64,000 nucleotides of DNA from Microglena sp. YARC (lineage: Eukaryota > Chlorophyta > Chlorophyceae > Chlamydomonadales > Chlamydomonadaceae). Numbering within the stretch: position 1 is the first letter of the stretch; every line of letters begins with the position of its first letter. The notes under the pieces are model-generated. The model searched no databases and was not told where the DNA came from. It worked only from the letters and a program-made list of their open reading frames with translations. Made by a program: the position numbers and the translations under genes. This document shows positions 31,478-39,639 of the stretch, piece after piece. The DNA is taken from assembly GCA_022414725.1 (NCBI GenBank), contig CM039462.1, forward strand, positions 123,013,786 through 123,077,785, read 5' to 3'.

Positions 31478-31753
31478 ATGAACACCTTTGCCCTCAGACA
31501 TGGTGCTCCGGTTCTTGGAATATTGCTTTGGTGCCCAGTTTTATCAACTTATACTTTGGTGGTCATCTCGAATACACAGGTGCCGCCGTACACCATAACA
31601 CGGGGCATCAAAATTATTGGGGCACGTATTGGGCTCGTTGAGGGGATTCCAATGAAATTGGAGGCTGACTTCTATGCTGCATACTCAATTTCTGATCTAG
31701 CTCCGTGCATGCGCCGATTTGCCTCGATGAGGTCCATGACCAACGTGTTGTAG
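31478..31753 (+). CDS. Hypothetical protein
   Basis: A 91-residue frame beginning MNTFALRHGAPVLGI, with a hydrophobic stretch near the N-terminus (LGILLWCPVLSTYTLVVI) that could be a membrane segment or signal. A shorter frame immediately upstream (31273-31455, MLVVIDKQSVPSLF) is in another phase and ends within 25 bases of this start. The two could be one gene split by a frameshift. No family is recognised. Confidence 0.35.
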   Translation: MNTFALRHGAPVLGILLWCPVLSTYTLVVISNTQVPPYTITRGIKIIGARIGLVEGIPMKLEADFYAAYSISDLAPCMRRFASMRSMTNVL

Positions 31754-31924
31754 CGTTCCGACATAAGAGACGACGGATATGGGGAACCCTTTCCATCCGG
31801 AGTCAATCTGCGCTCATACCGAGCTGATATTGAATAACTTCATACAGACAGTACAAAAATGGGCACCCCGAAGACCTCTGAAAAGACTCTCCATTTCGGG
31901 AACAACACTAAAAAAAAAAAAAAA

Positions 31925-31990
31925 TGAAGAATGCCGGAGGATCACATCAATCCCATTTTAAACGTGTTCACATGAACACCTCTGAAAATA
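31925..31990. repeat. Single partial copy of the 96-bp minisatellite
   Basis: It contains the conserved core with AAACGTGTTCACATGAACAC. The core also occurs singly near 44385 and 47190, and in tandem at 49841-50125 and 54075-54458. Confidence 0.6.
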
Positions 31991-32027
31991 CCTGTTGTTG
32001 TCCTGTGTTGGGAAAATTAACAATAAT

Positions 32028-32613
32028 ATGGCTGATCTCAATAAGATGCATATCGATAACTTGTTCAAAGTGTGCGACAATCTTTACCTATCAGACAAGA
32101 AGCAGCTCTCAACCACCAACTTTGTAAAACGTTGCAATTCAAGCTTGTTGTGAACTGCACAAAACCACACACCGTATATCAAACCAAGGAACCCAAACAC
32201 AACATACATTAAGGTTGCTGTTGAAGACAACTGCAGGCAAAAAGAGGTCACGAAACTCATATCCTATCTACCATATATTGTTGAGGTGATGCATGGAGTG
32301 TTAAGTCAAAACAATGTCGTGCTTGTGGCATTGTAGGTTGGGAAGACAACGGTCTGCAACAGTTGTTGCTGCTTATCTGATGTGGGAAAGATGCATTACG
32401 ATGACAGATGCGATTAAGCACATTCAAAGGTTGAACCCACCGCATTCCAACCAGAAGCCAACTTTTAAACGGTCCCTTGAAATGTTTGAAGTTCACCTGA
32501 GGGGCAAGGTCATCCATGGCGGTGCATCCTTGTCCATCAAGATGACAACCATGAACAAGATCCTCGTGAATTCCACTGCCCCACTACTGGGGGGCGAGAT
32601 TCCCCTTTCATAA
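32028..32613 (+). pseudogene. Dual-specificity phosphatase (third copy), frame-broken
   Basis: The likely start is MADLNKMHIDNL at 32028. The segment CDNLYLSDKKQL fits the N-terminal strand of the DUSP fold. The catalytic loop HCRLGRQRSATVVAAY at about 32328-32375 has the CX5R signature with Cys and Arg intact. The C-terminal helix region (DAIKHIQRLNPP) follows. Two single-base shifts (near 32150 and 32325) and one near 32205 separate these parts. It differs clearly from the duplicated pair at 47.4 and 52.1 kb, so it is an older paralogue or a separate acquisition. A T2 mini-element follows 27 bases after the stop. Enzymes of this fold dephosphorylate Tyr/Ser/Thr of signalling kinases. Confidence 0.72.
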
Positions 32614-32640
32614 CTGAATCCATTCAAGATCCAAGTTTAC

Positions 32641-32710
32641 TACACTCAGACCGGTCAATAATGTTACAGTATACTTGCGAATGTAACATAATTCCCTTTG
32701 TACGAGTGTA
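32641..32710. mobile_element. T2 mini-element (70 bp, both ends)
   Basis: It starts TACACTCAGACCGGTCAATA and ends ATTCCCTTTGTACGAGTGTA. These are the left and right ends of the 2.57-kb T2 element at 13043-15611 with only about ten bases between. This is the smallest possible non-autonomous derivative. Confidence 0.75.
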
Positions 32711-32775
32711 TACATAGAGAATTGGAATTGATTCAATAACATTATTGACCGCCGGATGTGTGTAATTACAGATTT

Positions 32776-33030
32776 ATGGAGACAACAAAAAAACTAACCG
32801 ACATAATTGCTGCCTTTTTCGAGCAATGTGAGAAGAAGTCAGGCGCATACATGGATTACAAAATTTTAAAGATTGCTTTTTTGCAGTACCATGCACAAGC
32901 ATTGTGTTCTGCTGCCAGATCACTTTGACAATTTTTTATCACTCTGTTGGGAAAGGAAGGGGTATCGACATATGGATATGACCCGACAGTTGTAGTGGGA
33001 CTCAGATTGAGATCGTGGATTACAGACTGA
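32776..33030 (+). pseudogene. Small D5-like domain protein with an in-frame TGA
   Basis: From METTKKLTDIIAAFFEQCEK the frame runs 50 codons to a TGA at 32926-32928, then continues open in the same frame (QFFITLLGKEGVSTYGYDPT, then VVVGLRL) to a stop at 33030. The pattern FFEQC...YMDYKILKIAF...YDPTVVVGL is reminiscent of the small domain found in giant-virus D5-type primase-helicase C-termini and related stand-alone proteins, as I remember it. Motif memory is the only basis. The in-frame TGA may be a mutation, a base error, or read-through. It stands between two transposon remnants. Confidence 0.45.
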
Positions 33031-33086
33031 TCATGCCGGAAACAGCAATTGCACGATGTTGCATCACAGGGCTTCTCGGAGGATGA

Positions 33087-33154
33087 GGTTACATCCCATA
33101 AGGTGTACCGTACACTCCAGAAAGCGGTTTCATTTTAGTATTCCGTCGAGTGTA
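33087..33154 (-). mobile_element. MITE-2 copy
   Basis: It runs from GGTTACATCC to the terminal CCGTCGAGTGTA, the inverse of the end at 8655 and 36625. It truncates the 5' side of the pseudogene that follows. Confidence 0.75.
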
Positions 33155-33229
33155 GCACTCCTTCGCGCTTTCCATGCTGATAATTGTTTAGGGTTTATAT
33201 TGTATATTTCGAAACACGATTCTTCAGAC

Positions 33230-33533
33230 ATGGATTGCTTACCTTACCAGAATCCCACGTACACTGTAGGGTCCATTGTAACCGTAGACAACCCAACAAC
33301 GCACAACGACTTGGATAAGACAACCAAGTATCGTGGGAATAGTGTACGAGGCTTACATTCACAAGGGATTTCCGATGTATGGTGTGCTGATGAGAAAGAA
33401 CAATGCGTGCTATGACATGAAAAAATTCAAGCAATCAACATCATGCTTGTCAAGTGATATATGTTGCCAACACTTGGATGAGAACCGTATCAGTCAAAAT
33501 CGGCCGGGAGGCAGGAACGCCCAGTACTTGTGA
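33230..33533 (+). pseudogene. Hypothetical protein fragment between two MITEs
   Basis: The frame from MDCLPYQNPTYTVGS runs to about 33334 (TTKYRG) and continues in the next phase with IVYEAYIHKGFPMYGVLMRK. Both halves look like genuine protein, so one base has been lost or gained. The frame ends inside a MITE-1 half-copy at 33494-33526. I do not recognise the family. Confidence 0.4.
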
Positions 33534-33602
33534 GTACTTTTGAAAAATGCAACAACACCTCTTGCGGTTGTGCATTGAGTTGACAATAAAATTTCAACAA
33601 AC
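33494..33602 (-). mobile_element. MITE-1 half-copy joined to a T1 transposase fragment
   Basis: Positions 33494-33526 are one end of MITE-1 (the complement of the GGGCGTTCCTGCC end). It is followed without a gap by about 75 bases identical in type to the T1 transposase region at 9770-9840 (STQCTTARGVVAF). Two elements were stacked at one site. Confidence 0.65.
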
Positions 33603-34217
33603 CTTTTTTTTATATTTGAATTTATACTACACTCTTTTCTGTTCTTAAGAATGGGTCTTTTTGAATTTGTGTACGGAACATCCAAGCCGCAGCTGGGTTC
33701 CTTGCTTGATGGTGCCACATGGGATAAGTCAGTGAGTCAGCAGCTCAATTCCACTGTCCCCCTCCGCGGGACCCGCTATCCCCCTTAAGAATTCCCATAG
33801 TATTCTTAAGCAGGAGCCTTCTTGATACAATACGGTTTCTTTGGATGACCGGACCATAGTGAATGAGGTTGCGAAAGACGCGACACACATTAATCCGCGG
33901 TGGTGTCTTTTGGAGACGATGACATGTTTCCGCCGTTTGCATGTGGAGTCAGATGTTTTTCGATCGTCGTCGTCAGTGTTCCCTCCGTTTGCGGGTGTTC
34001 GTTCGTACGGAGGGGTGGCTTACGCTTGAGGGGCACCATCCAGATTGGTATGAATGTTCCAAAAACTCAGACATCGGGTGATCTTAATCAGATGACTCCG
34101 ACGTCTCGCCAAATTGTATAAAGGGTGTCCACGAATAACGTCAGAACGTTTGTATGAAAAAATCAAATATGGACAAATGTCTCATGGTAATTCAAGCATC
34201 CACTCAACGTGTTGCTG

Positions 34218-34535
34218 ATGTGGATAGAGTTTGTTTCACGTGAAGAATGCTATAATATACCTGTGAGTCTGAGCAATGAGATCTGTGAAGACTTCAAAGA
34301 CATAGAAATTGATCTGCCTCACATGCGAACAACTGGAGAACCAGGGAGATTGTTGGTAAATAAGGAAAGTTATTTCTTGCAGGCAATTTGTAACATGAGT
34401 CACACATTTCCATGTGACATCGAAACAGCCCTCATATATGTTGACATCTTTGGACTACATCCAGATGAACTACACTTCCTTCAGGTTTGCAATAAACATA
34501 AATTGCATTTGAACAAGTATCTATTCACAAATTAG
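34218..34535 (+). CDS. Hypothetical protein
   Basis: About 105 residues from MWIEFVSREECYN, with a Cys/His-containing acidic middle (DIEIDLPHMRTTGEPG) and C-terminal DIFGLHPDELHFLQVCN. In the other phase a frame starts upstream at 34169 (MDKCLMVIQASTQRVADVD) and ends at the start of this one, so the true N-terminus may be frame-shifted. The 3' end runs to a T1 transposase fragment (34537-34685), which supplies the stop context. No family is recognised. Confidence 0.45.
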   Translation: MWIEFVSREECYNIPVSLSNEICEDFKDIEIDLPHMRTTGEPGRLLVNKESYFLQAICNMSHTFPCDIETALIYVDIFGLHPDELHFLQVCNKHKLHLNKYLFTN

Positions 34536-34536
34536 T

Positions 34537-34685
34537 CTCCTTGTACCTACTACAAAATTCATTGACAAGTGGAACTAAGTCCCCTTTACACTGTCCACGG
34601 AGTTTGCTCCTTTTTATTGTAAAACCAATGAGTTTTATGAAACGTTACACTGTTTTAGTTGATAATCGTACATTGTGAGTACTTT
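34537..34685 (-). mobile_element. T1 transposase fragment
   Basis: About 150 bases matching the T1 transposase at 9640-9780 and 54545-54660 (region upstream of the first catalytic Asp), including the extra TGGAACTAAGTCCCC segment seen at 9670. There are no terminal repeats nearby. It interrupts the end of a small minus-strand frame at 34685-34856. Confidence 0.65.
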
Positions 34686-34856
34686 ACGTTTATTGTACAA
34701 CCTTACCCATAAGTGGTCGCAATCAGCGACCTTTGGCATCGTTTTCGATTTCGTGTGACCAAAACGTTCACCACCCAACCTAAGCTTCACGTCTGCTGAA
34801 CAAACACTTGGGATCTTGTAAACACGTTCTTTTTCTTTACCCGTCTCCCACGACAT
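34686..34856 (-). CDS. Hypothetical protein, 3' end replaced by T1 sequence
   Basis: From MSWETGKEKERVYKIPSV the frame gives about 57 basic residues before entering T1 sequence, where it stops at 34635. It has no recognised motif. It may be the N-terminal remnant of a longer gene, or a chance frame. Confidence 0.3.
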
Positions 34857-34976
34857 AAGAGTCGTTTTGAACTGCCGGTGGAATTACCACTTTACTGTCC
34901 CCGCTTTCCTCGAGGTACATGTGGAACAAGGCAACCTGAAATCTTCCTCAAAAAACAAAACTTAAATTATAACACG

Positions 34977-35351
34977 ATGGCCAACAACATTTCAAGACAA
35001 ATAGCTTTCTGGATCGGGTGCATGGGAATCAGGACAGCTTTCGTGATTCTTGCCTTTTCTCGCGACACCTATGTATCTAAGGTACATGGGCGTCTTGGCC
35101 TTGTGCCAGCAATAGGGTTCTTTGTCATATACTTTGGAGGCCTTCGGAAAACGGGGATAGAGGTGGCGCCAGATGGCGGGAAGATCTGGTGGTCGAAACT
35201 TCGCCCTGTTCACGGCACGTTATACCTATTGTTTGCAATCCTTGCGCTCTCCCGCTGGCAAAGACATGCATGGGTCGCCTTGGCTGTCGATGTATTCATC
35301 GGTGTCCTCGCTAAACTGTGTTTCGTTGTGGGTTATAAAAAAACGATTTAG
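34977..35351 (+). CDS. Small membrane protein of a giant-virus type
   Basis: 124 residues from MANNISRQIAFWIGCM (an upstream in-phase extension from 34878 has no good start). There are four hydrophobic segments, at about residues 8-25, 38-56, 76-92 and 95-115. They are separated by a short polar loop with GGKIWWSKLRPVHGTLYL. The W-W-x-x-x-R-P-x-H motif and this size recur in small membrane proteins that I remember from phycodna- and iridovirus-like genomes, where the function is unknown. It is not in an operon-like arrangement. The next gene converges from the right. Confidence 0.7.
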   Translation: MANNISRQIAFWIGCMGIRTAFVILAFSRDTYVSKVHGRLGLVPAIGFFVIYFGGLRKTGIEVAPDGGKIWWSKLRPVHGTLYLLFAILALSRWQRHAWVALAVDVFIGVLAKLCFVVGYKKTI

Positions 35352-35495
35352 GAATACATATCACCCCTATGTTTTTGCCAGGGGTCTCGACTCGACACAG
35401 GTTCCGTCATGATGCGAGAGGTCGGTCGCTCTGTGACTCGACGCGGTCGATGCCCCAGGTTGCTGTCGCCCCTTTAGGCAAAATTTTCTACCCAC

Positions 35496-35858
35496 TCAAA
35501 TGCGCTTCAGATCAGCACCATTCGCTGTGAACAGTGCATGCTGCTGCTGTTTGTGAATCTTGAGGATCCTGCTGCCCATGAACAACACCACATATGACTT
35601 ATTAATCTTGATGATATAAGACCTCTCCACGCGAACAGCCTCATTGGTGATTGTAAGCTCCTCACCAGTTGCCTCATGCACACTGACCTCGTGTGTGTCC
35701 ACACAAACGCCCTCCGCATTCTCAACCCATATGCGTGCCATGTCATGATCGAGGCTCTGGAGCTTGACAACGATGTTCGGATCCATGGACGTCCTCAGCT
35801 CGTACACATGGCGTTTCAAGTAGCTCATGGACATGGTGCCGGAGGCTGCAGGATTCAT
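35496..35858 (-). CDS. Hypothetical protein
   Basis: About 120 residues from MNPAASGTMSMSYLKRHVYE. An upstream in-frame ATG at 35933 lies in a sequence also present at 43632-43675 (MHNTETRHWKCSVNT), which is intergenic there, so the downstream start is preferred. The protein seems beta-rich (VVKLQSLDHDMARIWVEN, then SYIIKINKSYVVLFMG) with a His/Gln run near the end. No family is recognised. The composition supports coding. Confidence 0.6.
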   Translation of the reverse strand: MNPAASGTMSMSYLKRHVYELRTSMDPNIVVKLQSLDHDMARIWVENAEGVCVDTHEVSVHEATGEELTITNEAVRVERSYIIKINKSYVVLFMGSRILKIHKQQQHALFTANGADLKRI

Positions 35859-36014
35859 GTTGGTAAATGTGTAAAATGTGTATCTGATTGTGTTTACACT
35901 GCATTTCCAATGTCGCGTCTCGGTGTTGTGCATGGTCGCATGCGGTTTTTAATAAGCCATCAGCTTGACATTGGCGTACACATCTAAATGGTGGCATAGC
36001 AGTGCAGATGGACA

Positions 36015-36250
36015 TTGAACGAATTGTCTGCTAGTTATTTTGCCACTTGTGACGAATGCGACTGCGATACGCTGGCACAAAAGGCCGAGCCGGGGGATCA
36101 CATTGCGGTTTGGGATGAGACGGTGGGGCATCACGGCATATTTGTCGGGATCGATGGCGGATCGAACTATGTCATTGATGGTGTTCACACGTCATGGCAC
36201 GGCAGCAGTTCACGTGGTTGGCCTGCCTTGTCACATAAACTTGGCAGGGT
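36015..36250 (+). pseudogene. LRAT/NC-domain-like fragment
   Basis: The frame reads CDTLAQKAEPGDHIAVWDET, then GHHGIFVGIDG and NYVIDGVHTSW. The pattern PGDHIxVW...HHGIFVG fits the start of LRAT (NlpC/P60-related) acyltransferase or thiol-hydrolase domains, where the His after the turn is catalytic. The catalytic Cys region is not present. The frame starts without an ATG; an ATG at 36008 is in another phase and meets a stop after eight codons. After about 36250 it only mirrors the antisense HicB-like gene until a MITE end at 36625. It is therefore a truncated relic or a frame-broken gene. Confidence 0.5.
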
Positions 36251-36568
36251 GGAAACAATGACGACTCCGACGAAGGTGACCACGAAGCCGGCAAATTGCT
36301 CGTTGTCCTGCTGTCTGCGGTTGATGATGTCGGAGGGGAGTGATGGCGGCGGGATGGCCTCGCCGCGATACATGAAATCACTGACCATGTCAGTCAGCTT
36401 TTCTTTGGCAGCTGCAAAAGCCTCCTCCATTGTACCGCCCGCACCAATCGCACAGTCAACATCAGGCACGAACACTTCGTGGCATGAATATCCATCCTCA
36501 TGTCGGAAACAAGTGTTGTATACACCCCAGAATTCATATAAATCGAGGTATACTTTTGGCGCTGACAT
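36185..36568 (-). CDS. HicB-like protein with a C-terminal membrane segment
   Basis: 127 residues from MSAPKVYLDLYEF. Residues about 14-60 read FRHEDGYSCHEVFVPDVDCA, then GGTMEEAFAAAKEKLTDMV and GEAIPPPS. This closely follows the HicB antitoxin fold (partial RNase H-like): an E-D-G-Y start, F-P-D-x-x-x-C, G-T-x-E-E-A, and E-x-I-P-x-P-S. Bacterial HicB pairs with the HicA RNase toxin, and no HicA is visible here. A hydrophobic segment (FAGFVVTFVGVVIV) follows where HicB would have its DNA-binding domain. The last 20 codons overlap the LRAT-like fragment on the other strand. An orphan HicB domain used for another purpose is the likely reading. Confidence 0.65.
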   Translation of the reverse strand: MSAPKVYLDLYEFWGVYNTCFRHEDGYSCHEVFVPDVDCAIGAGGTMEEAFAAAKEKLTDMVSDFMYRGEAIPPPSLPSDIINRRQQDNEQFAGFVVTFVGVVIVSTLPSLCDKAGQPRELLPCHDV

Positions 36569-36624
36569 GAAGGGCTCAAGCTCAACCAAGGGTTCACGTT
36601 TACTTATCTTGTTCGGCGTACGCT

Positions 36625-36665
36625 TACACTCGACGGAATACTAAAATGAAACCGCTTTCTGGACT
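36625..36665 (+). mobile_element. MITE-2 end
   Basis: TACACTCGACGGAATACTAA followed by ATGAAACCGC, identical to the end at 8655. Only one end is present. It lies 57 bases upstream of the HicB-like start, so it may have altered that promoter. Confidence 0.7.
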
Positions 36666-36731
36666 GAACAAGAGGAAGACGAATTAGAAGATCTTCATTG
36701 TGAATTGCTTTAATCTGAGTGAGCGAGTCAC

Positions 36732-37172
36732 ATGAATGACCACAAATCTTCTGTCGAAAGTTTTTGTAAAGAGTATCTGGACGTTCCGACATCGGATTTG
36801 ATAAGCATTGATGAGGCGGGTTTTTACATCGGTGACACTTGTCGCAGAGGGTACTGCCAACGCGGCAAACGTTTAAATATCCAAATTTCTCGGACATTGC
36901 GAATGTCCAAATTGACGCTAATCGCTGCCGTTTCTGTCAAAAGGTATCGTTCATTACAAGATCCTTGATCACAATTGCAAGAAAGTCGACTTTGTGCAGT
37001 TTGTATCAGAGTTACATGTAAAGCAGGGTACTGTCGCTGTCCTTGACAATATCCAGCCTTGAATGTTTTGTGTCAATCTCCTGAAGACAGTATCTGTATT
37101 GACAAGATCGGTTACAAAACTTGAATTGGTCAAATCCCCAAAATAAAAGGTGTCCCACAATCAAATGTCCCT
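36732..37172 (+). pseudogene. T3 transposase fragment (IS630 type) with right end
   Basis: The frame from 36732 has LISIDEAGFYIGDTCRRGYC (first catalytic Asp) and LTLIAAVSVK. One extra base near 36945 shifts the frame, after which VHYKILDHNCKKVDF and VAVLDNI (second Asp) follow to about 37055. The third motif is missing: the sequence changes to the block shared with 3627-3745 and ends with the terminal repeat (inverse of ACAGCTAGGGACATTTGATT) at 37172. It is non-functional. Confidence 0.72.
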
Positions 37173-37304
37173 AGCTGTATGCACCGCGCTCCTCCATTCA
37201 GATTGGTGCGCGCGTCGTGAATGTGAATGAATGTATGCGCAGCAATTTTTTTTATTCGAAAACAAGACTAAGATAAAAGGAGAAGCAGAAAAAACACATC
37301 ATAC

Positions 37305-37787
37305 ATGCAGACTTTTGGGGATTTATATCGGTGCGTCATGGCTCGAAACAAAATAATAAAGCATTCCATTATTATGGCGTGTGCAAATATACAATCAGTA
37401 CAAACATTTGATGGTAGGATAATCTTGGCCATACTATGGGTGGATCAAATTCGCAGAGGTGCTTACATGTTTGAAAATACCATACTTCAACTTATTTGCA
37501 CTGACGAGGAAACGACTCCCGCCGTTGCATCTTCAATAGGAATTGGGCCCTCGTTTCAGATGGTTCGTGAATTACACAAGACATTAAACAACATGCAAGA
37601 ACCTTCTGACAAAGACAAACACAAACTGTATGACGGAGCAAAGGCTTGGCTAAAAAACATCATGGGTCATTGGTTCCGTTGTGGATACGAATTGGAATGG
37701 TTGCATTCCATCAGGTACTCGCAAGTGGGCCCTTCCCTTCCTTCCCTCTGTATCTGGACCCCTACAGTCAACGGAATACTTAAATGA
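37305..37787 (+). CDS. Hypothetical protein ending in a MITE
   Basis: 160 residues from MQTFGDLYRCVMARNK. The centre (FDGRIILAILWVDQIRRGAY, then ASSIGIGPSFQMVRELHK) looks like a folded globular protein, but I do not recognise a family. The last residues (TPTVNGILK) and the stop are encoded by the MITE-2 that begins at 37763, so the natural C-terminus is lost or was close by. AT-rich DNA with a short purine-rich tract precedes the start. Confidence 0.6.
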   Translation: MQTFGDLYRCVMARNKIIKHSIIMACANIQSVQTFDGRIILAILWVDQIRRGAYMFENTILQLICTDEETTPAVASSIGIGPSFQMVRELHKTLNNMQEPSDKDKHKLYDGAKAWLKNIMGHWFRCGYELEWLHSIRYSQVGPSLPSLCIWTPTVNGILK

Positions 37788-37823
37788 AACCGCTTCGTGT
37801 ACGGCACACCTTGCGGTGTAACC
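37763..37823 (+). mobile_element. MITE-2 copy
   Basis: TACAGTCAACGGAATACTTA followed by the palindromic body ending GCGGTGTAACC. It has stop codons in all three plus-strand frames within its length and terminates the gene before it. Confidence 0.75.
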
Positions 37824-37962
37824 TATTATTTTTCTTGTCAAAAGTTGCCATGTGATTTATCAAATATTTGAATCTATTGCAACAACGCAAAGCCTGTTCT
37901 TTAACCTTTCTTTCTACGCACCCATCGCTAAGCTTAAAGAAATCCGATGTCTTGTAATTAGA

Positions 37963-38286
37963 ATGTCTCCCAATAAACTCCAATATGAACTGTGTGCGCA
38001 AAGCATATTGGGAAACTTGGACAATGTCGATTCATTATTCCATGCGGGTGCTGAACCATTCGACCGTGTTGGAGGCTGTCGTGCATTATGTTACGCAGCA
38101 TTCTACAACCACCAGAACATAGTTTTAAAGATTGTATGTTTTTGGTCTTCGTATACAACGGACCTGACAATCTACCAAGAGCCAAATGTTGCAGAAATGA
38201 TTGATCTTGCATTATTCCTAGCTCAGATGAAAAAGAACCAATTCATAGCTAATTATTTGAAAAGATATTCACACACATATTTGTAA
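37963..38286 (+). CDS. Ankyrin-like protein, first of a related pair
   Basis: 107 residues from MSPNKLQYELCAQSILG. The segments LGNLDNVDSLFHAGAEPFDR and ALCYAAFYNHQNIVLKIV have the spacing of degenerate ankyrin repeats, and the C-terminal part EMIDLALFLAQ is helical. The next frame (38330-38584) has the same order of features (GLGDIMAVKRLLNDGADPCY, MALHLANRL). Either this is a tandem duplicate or the two are halves of one gene separated by a one-base shift near 38270-38290: the second frame is open back to that point without a start codon of its own. Confidence 0.6.
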   Translation: MSPNKLQYELCAQSILGNLDNVDSLFHAGAEPFDRVGGCRALCYAAFYNHQNIVLKIVCFWSSYTTDLTIYQEPNVAEMIDLALFLAQMKKNQFIANYLKRYSHTYL

Positions 38287-38329
38287 ATCTCAAACATTCT
38301 GTACCCAGAAGAAACTAAATTTTGACCTT

Positions 38330-38584
38330 GTGCTTCAATGCGGACTAGGAGACATAATGGCAGTTAAACGGTTGCTCAATGATGGTGCGGATCCATGTTA
38401 TCAACATGGTATTCCATTGATATTTGCCATATCAAATAGGCATGATTGCGTTGTAAGTTGTTTGATGAAACATGATGCATACCATGCTAACCAATCGATC
38501 TTCGAAATGGCATTGCATTTGGCAAACCGTTTGCATAATGAGAGACTTTGTTTTTACATCGAAAACATCATTAAGAATCAATAA
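38330..38584 (+). CDS. Ankyrin-like protein, second of the pair
   Basis: 84 residues as read, with the first ATG at 38357 (MAVKRLLNDGADPCYQHG). It contains one clear ankyrin repeat (GLGDIMAVKRLLNDGADP) and a second weaker one (IFAISNRHDCVVSCLM). A C-terminal helical part matches that of the preceding frame. The open frame extends upstream of any start to about 38270 (KLNFDLVLQC), which favours a single split gene over two genes. Confidence 0.55.
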   Translation: MLQCGLGDIMAVKRLLNDGADPCYQHGIPLIFAISNRHDCVVSCLMKHDAYHANQSIFEMALHLANRLHNERLCFYIENIIKNQ

Positions 38585-38737
38585 TAAATGTTGTCGCGAC
38601 CACCGGAGGTTGGAACATGTTAGGGTTAAGCAGGAACAGAAACAATGCACTGTCGAGTCAGTCACACTCTCATCAAGGACGGCAGCGGCACCCGTCGAGT
38701 CGAGCCACTCACAGGGCGACCTCTCTCATCTCATCAA

Positions 38738-38892
38738 GTCATGTGGCTTACATTCGCAATTATAGCCACTCTCCTCAAACTTTTCAGCAATGTGTAAATG
38801 TGTACAACAATCGACCGTCTGTCCAAGTTGTACATAGAGAATTGGAATTGATTCAATATACTGTAACATTATTGACCGGTCTGACTGTAACA
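38738..38892 (-). mobile_element. T2 left-end fragment
   Basis: On the minus strand this reads from the T2 terminal region (CAGACCGGTCAATAATGTTA) into the transposase N-terminus (SLRRVAI-type codons) and stops after about 155 bases. It lies directly against the start codon of the protease gene at 38892, so that gene's promoter is transposon-derived or lost. Confidence 0.7.
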
Positions 38893-39555
38893 TGACCAGG
38901 TGGCGGATAAACTTGGATGATGGTGTTGACCCGGTGGACGTCGGTGCTGCAGTGGAGATGCTCGACCAGGCAGTGTATGCCAAGGTGTCACCATTGGTAG
39001 TGAAGCTGCTTGGATTCAGTCAGGACGGAAGCCTAATTGGTCAGTTCAGCGGCTTCATGCATGGGGAAGTCATCGTGGCAGCAGGACACATGCAGGGGGT
39101 CTGCGGCAAGACCCTAGGTAGTACATCACCGGCTGTGGCCTTTAAGGCAAGGTACCCAACCGACGGCTTTGAGGAGGATTTGGAGGTCGTGTCCCCCTCA
39201 CCTCCAGGCAATGTGCCTGACCTCATTCTGTTGAAGGGTTCCCGCTCTGCCACGAGCCTTTTGGTCCACTGATCTTGAAATCATGGCGTCAGTGTACGCA
39301 CTGGGGTACACAGGCACAGAGAACAAGCCCAGTTGCTCCAAGGGCTCACTATCCAGCACCATGCCTGGCTCAGTGGCCATCACTGCACACGCAGATGACG
39401 GGTTTTCAGGCGGACCAGTGGTCGACAAGCATGGCCGCCTGCTGGGGGTCGTGAAGGGCGCACTTGGCACCACCATCATGCGCATCGGCATCACCCCCAA
39501 CTACGACCTTCACACGTACCTGCTTCAATCAGGATATCCAGGCTTGATCAAAGCC
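38892..39555 (+). pseudogene. Trypsin-like serine protease, split by a frameshift
   Basis: Frame one (38892-39272) holds EVIVAAGHMQGVC, the His region, and PDLILLKGSRSA, the Asp region. Frame two (open from before 39283) holds VYALGYTGTENKPS and DDGFSGGPVVDKHGRLLGVV, the GxSGGP nucleophile, and ends the domain at about 39555. The order His-Asp-Ser and the spacing fit the chymotrypsin fold at about 220 residues. The shift lies near 39245-39265. If it is a sequence error the enzyme is complete. There is no signal peptide at the N-terminus, so it would act inside the host cell. The second frame continues without a stop into a Fanzor C-terminus. Confidence 0.75.
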
Positions 39556-39639
39556 CATGTTTGCAAGCACCAGTGGCATGATGCAGGATGCCTATTCTGG
39601 ACCCATGTAGAGTGCATAAGCGGTGATACACAGTCAACA

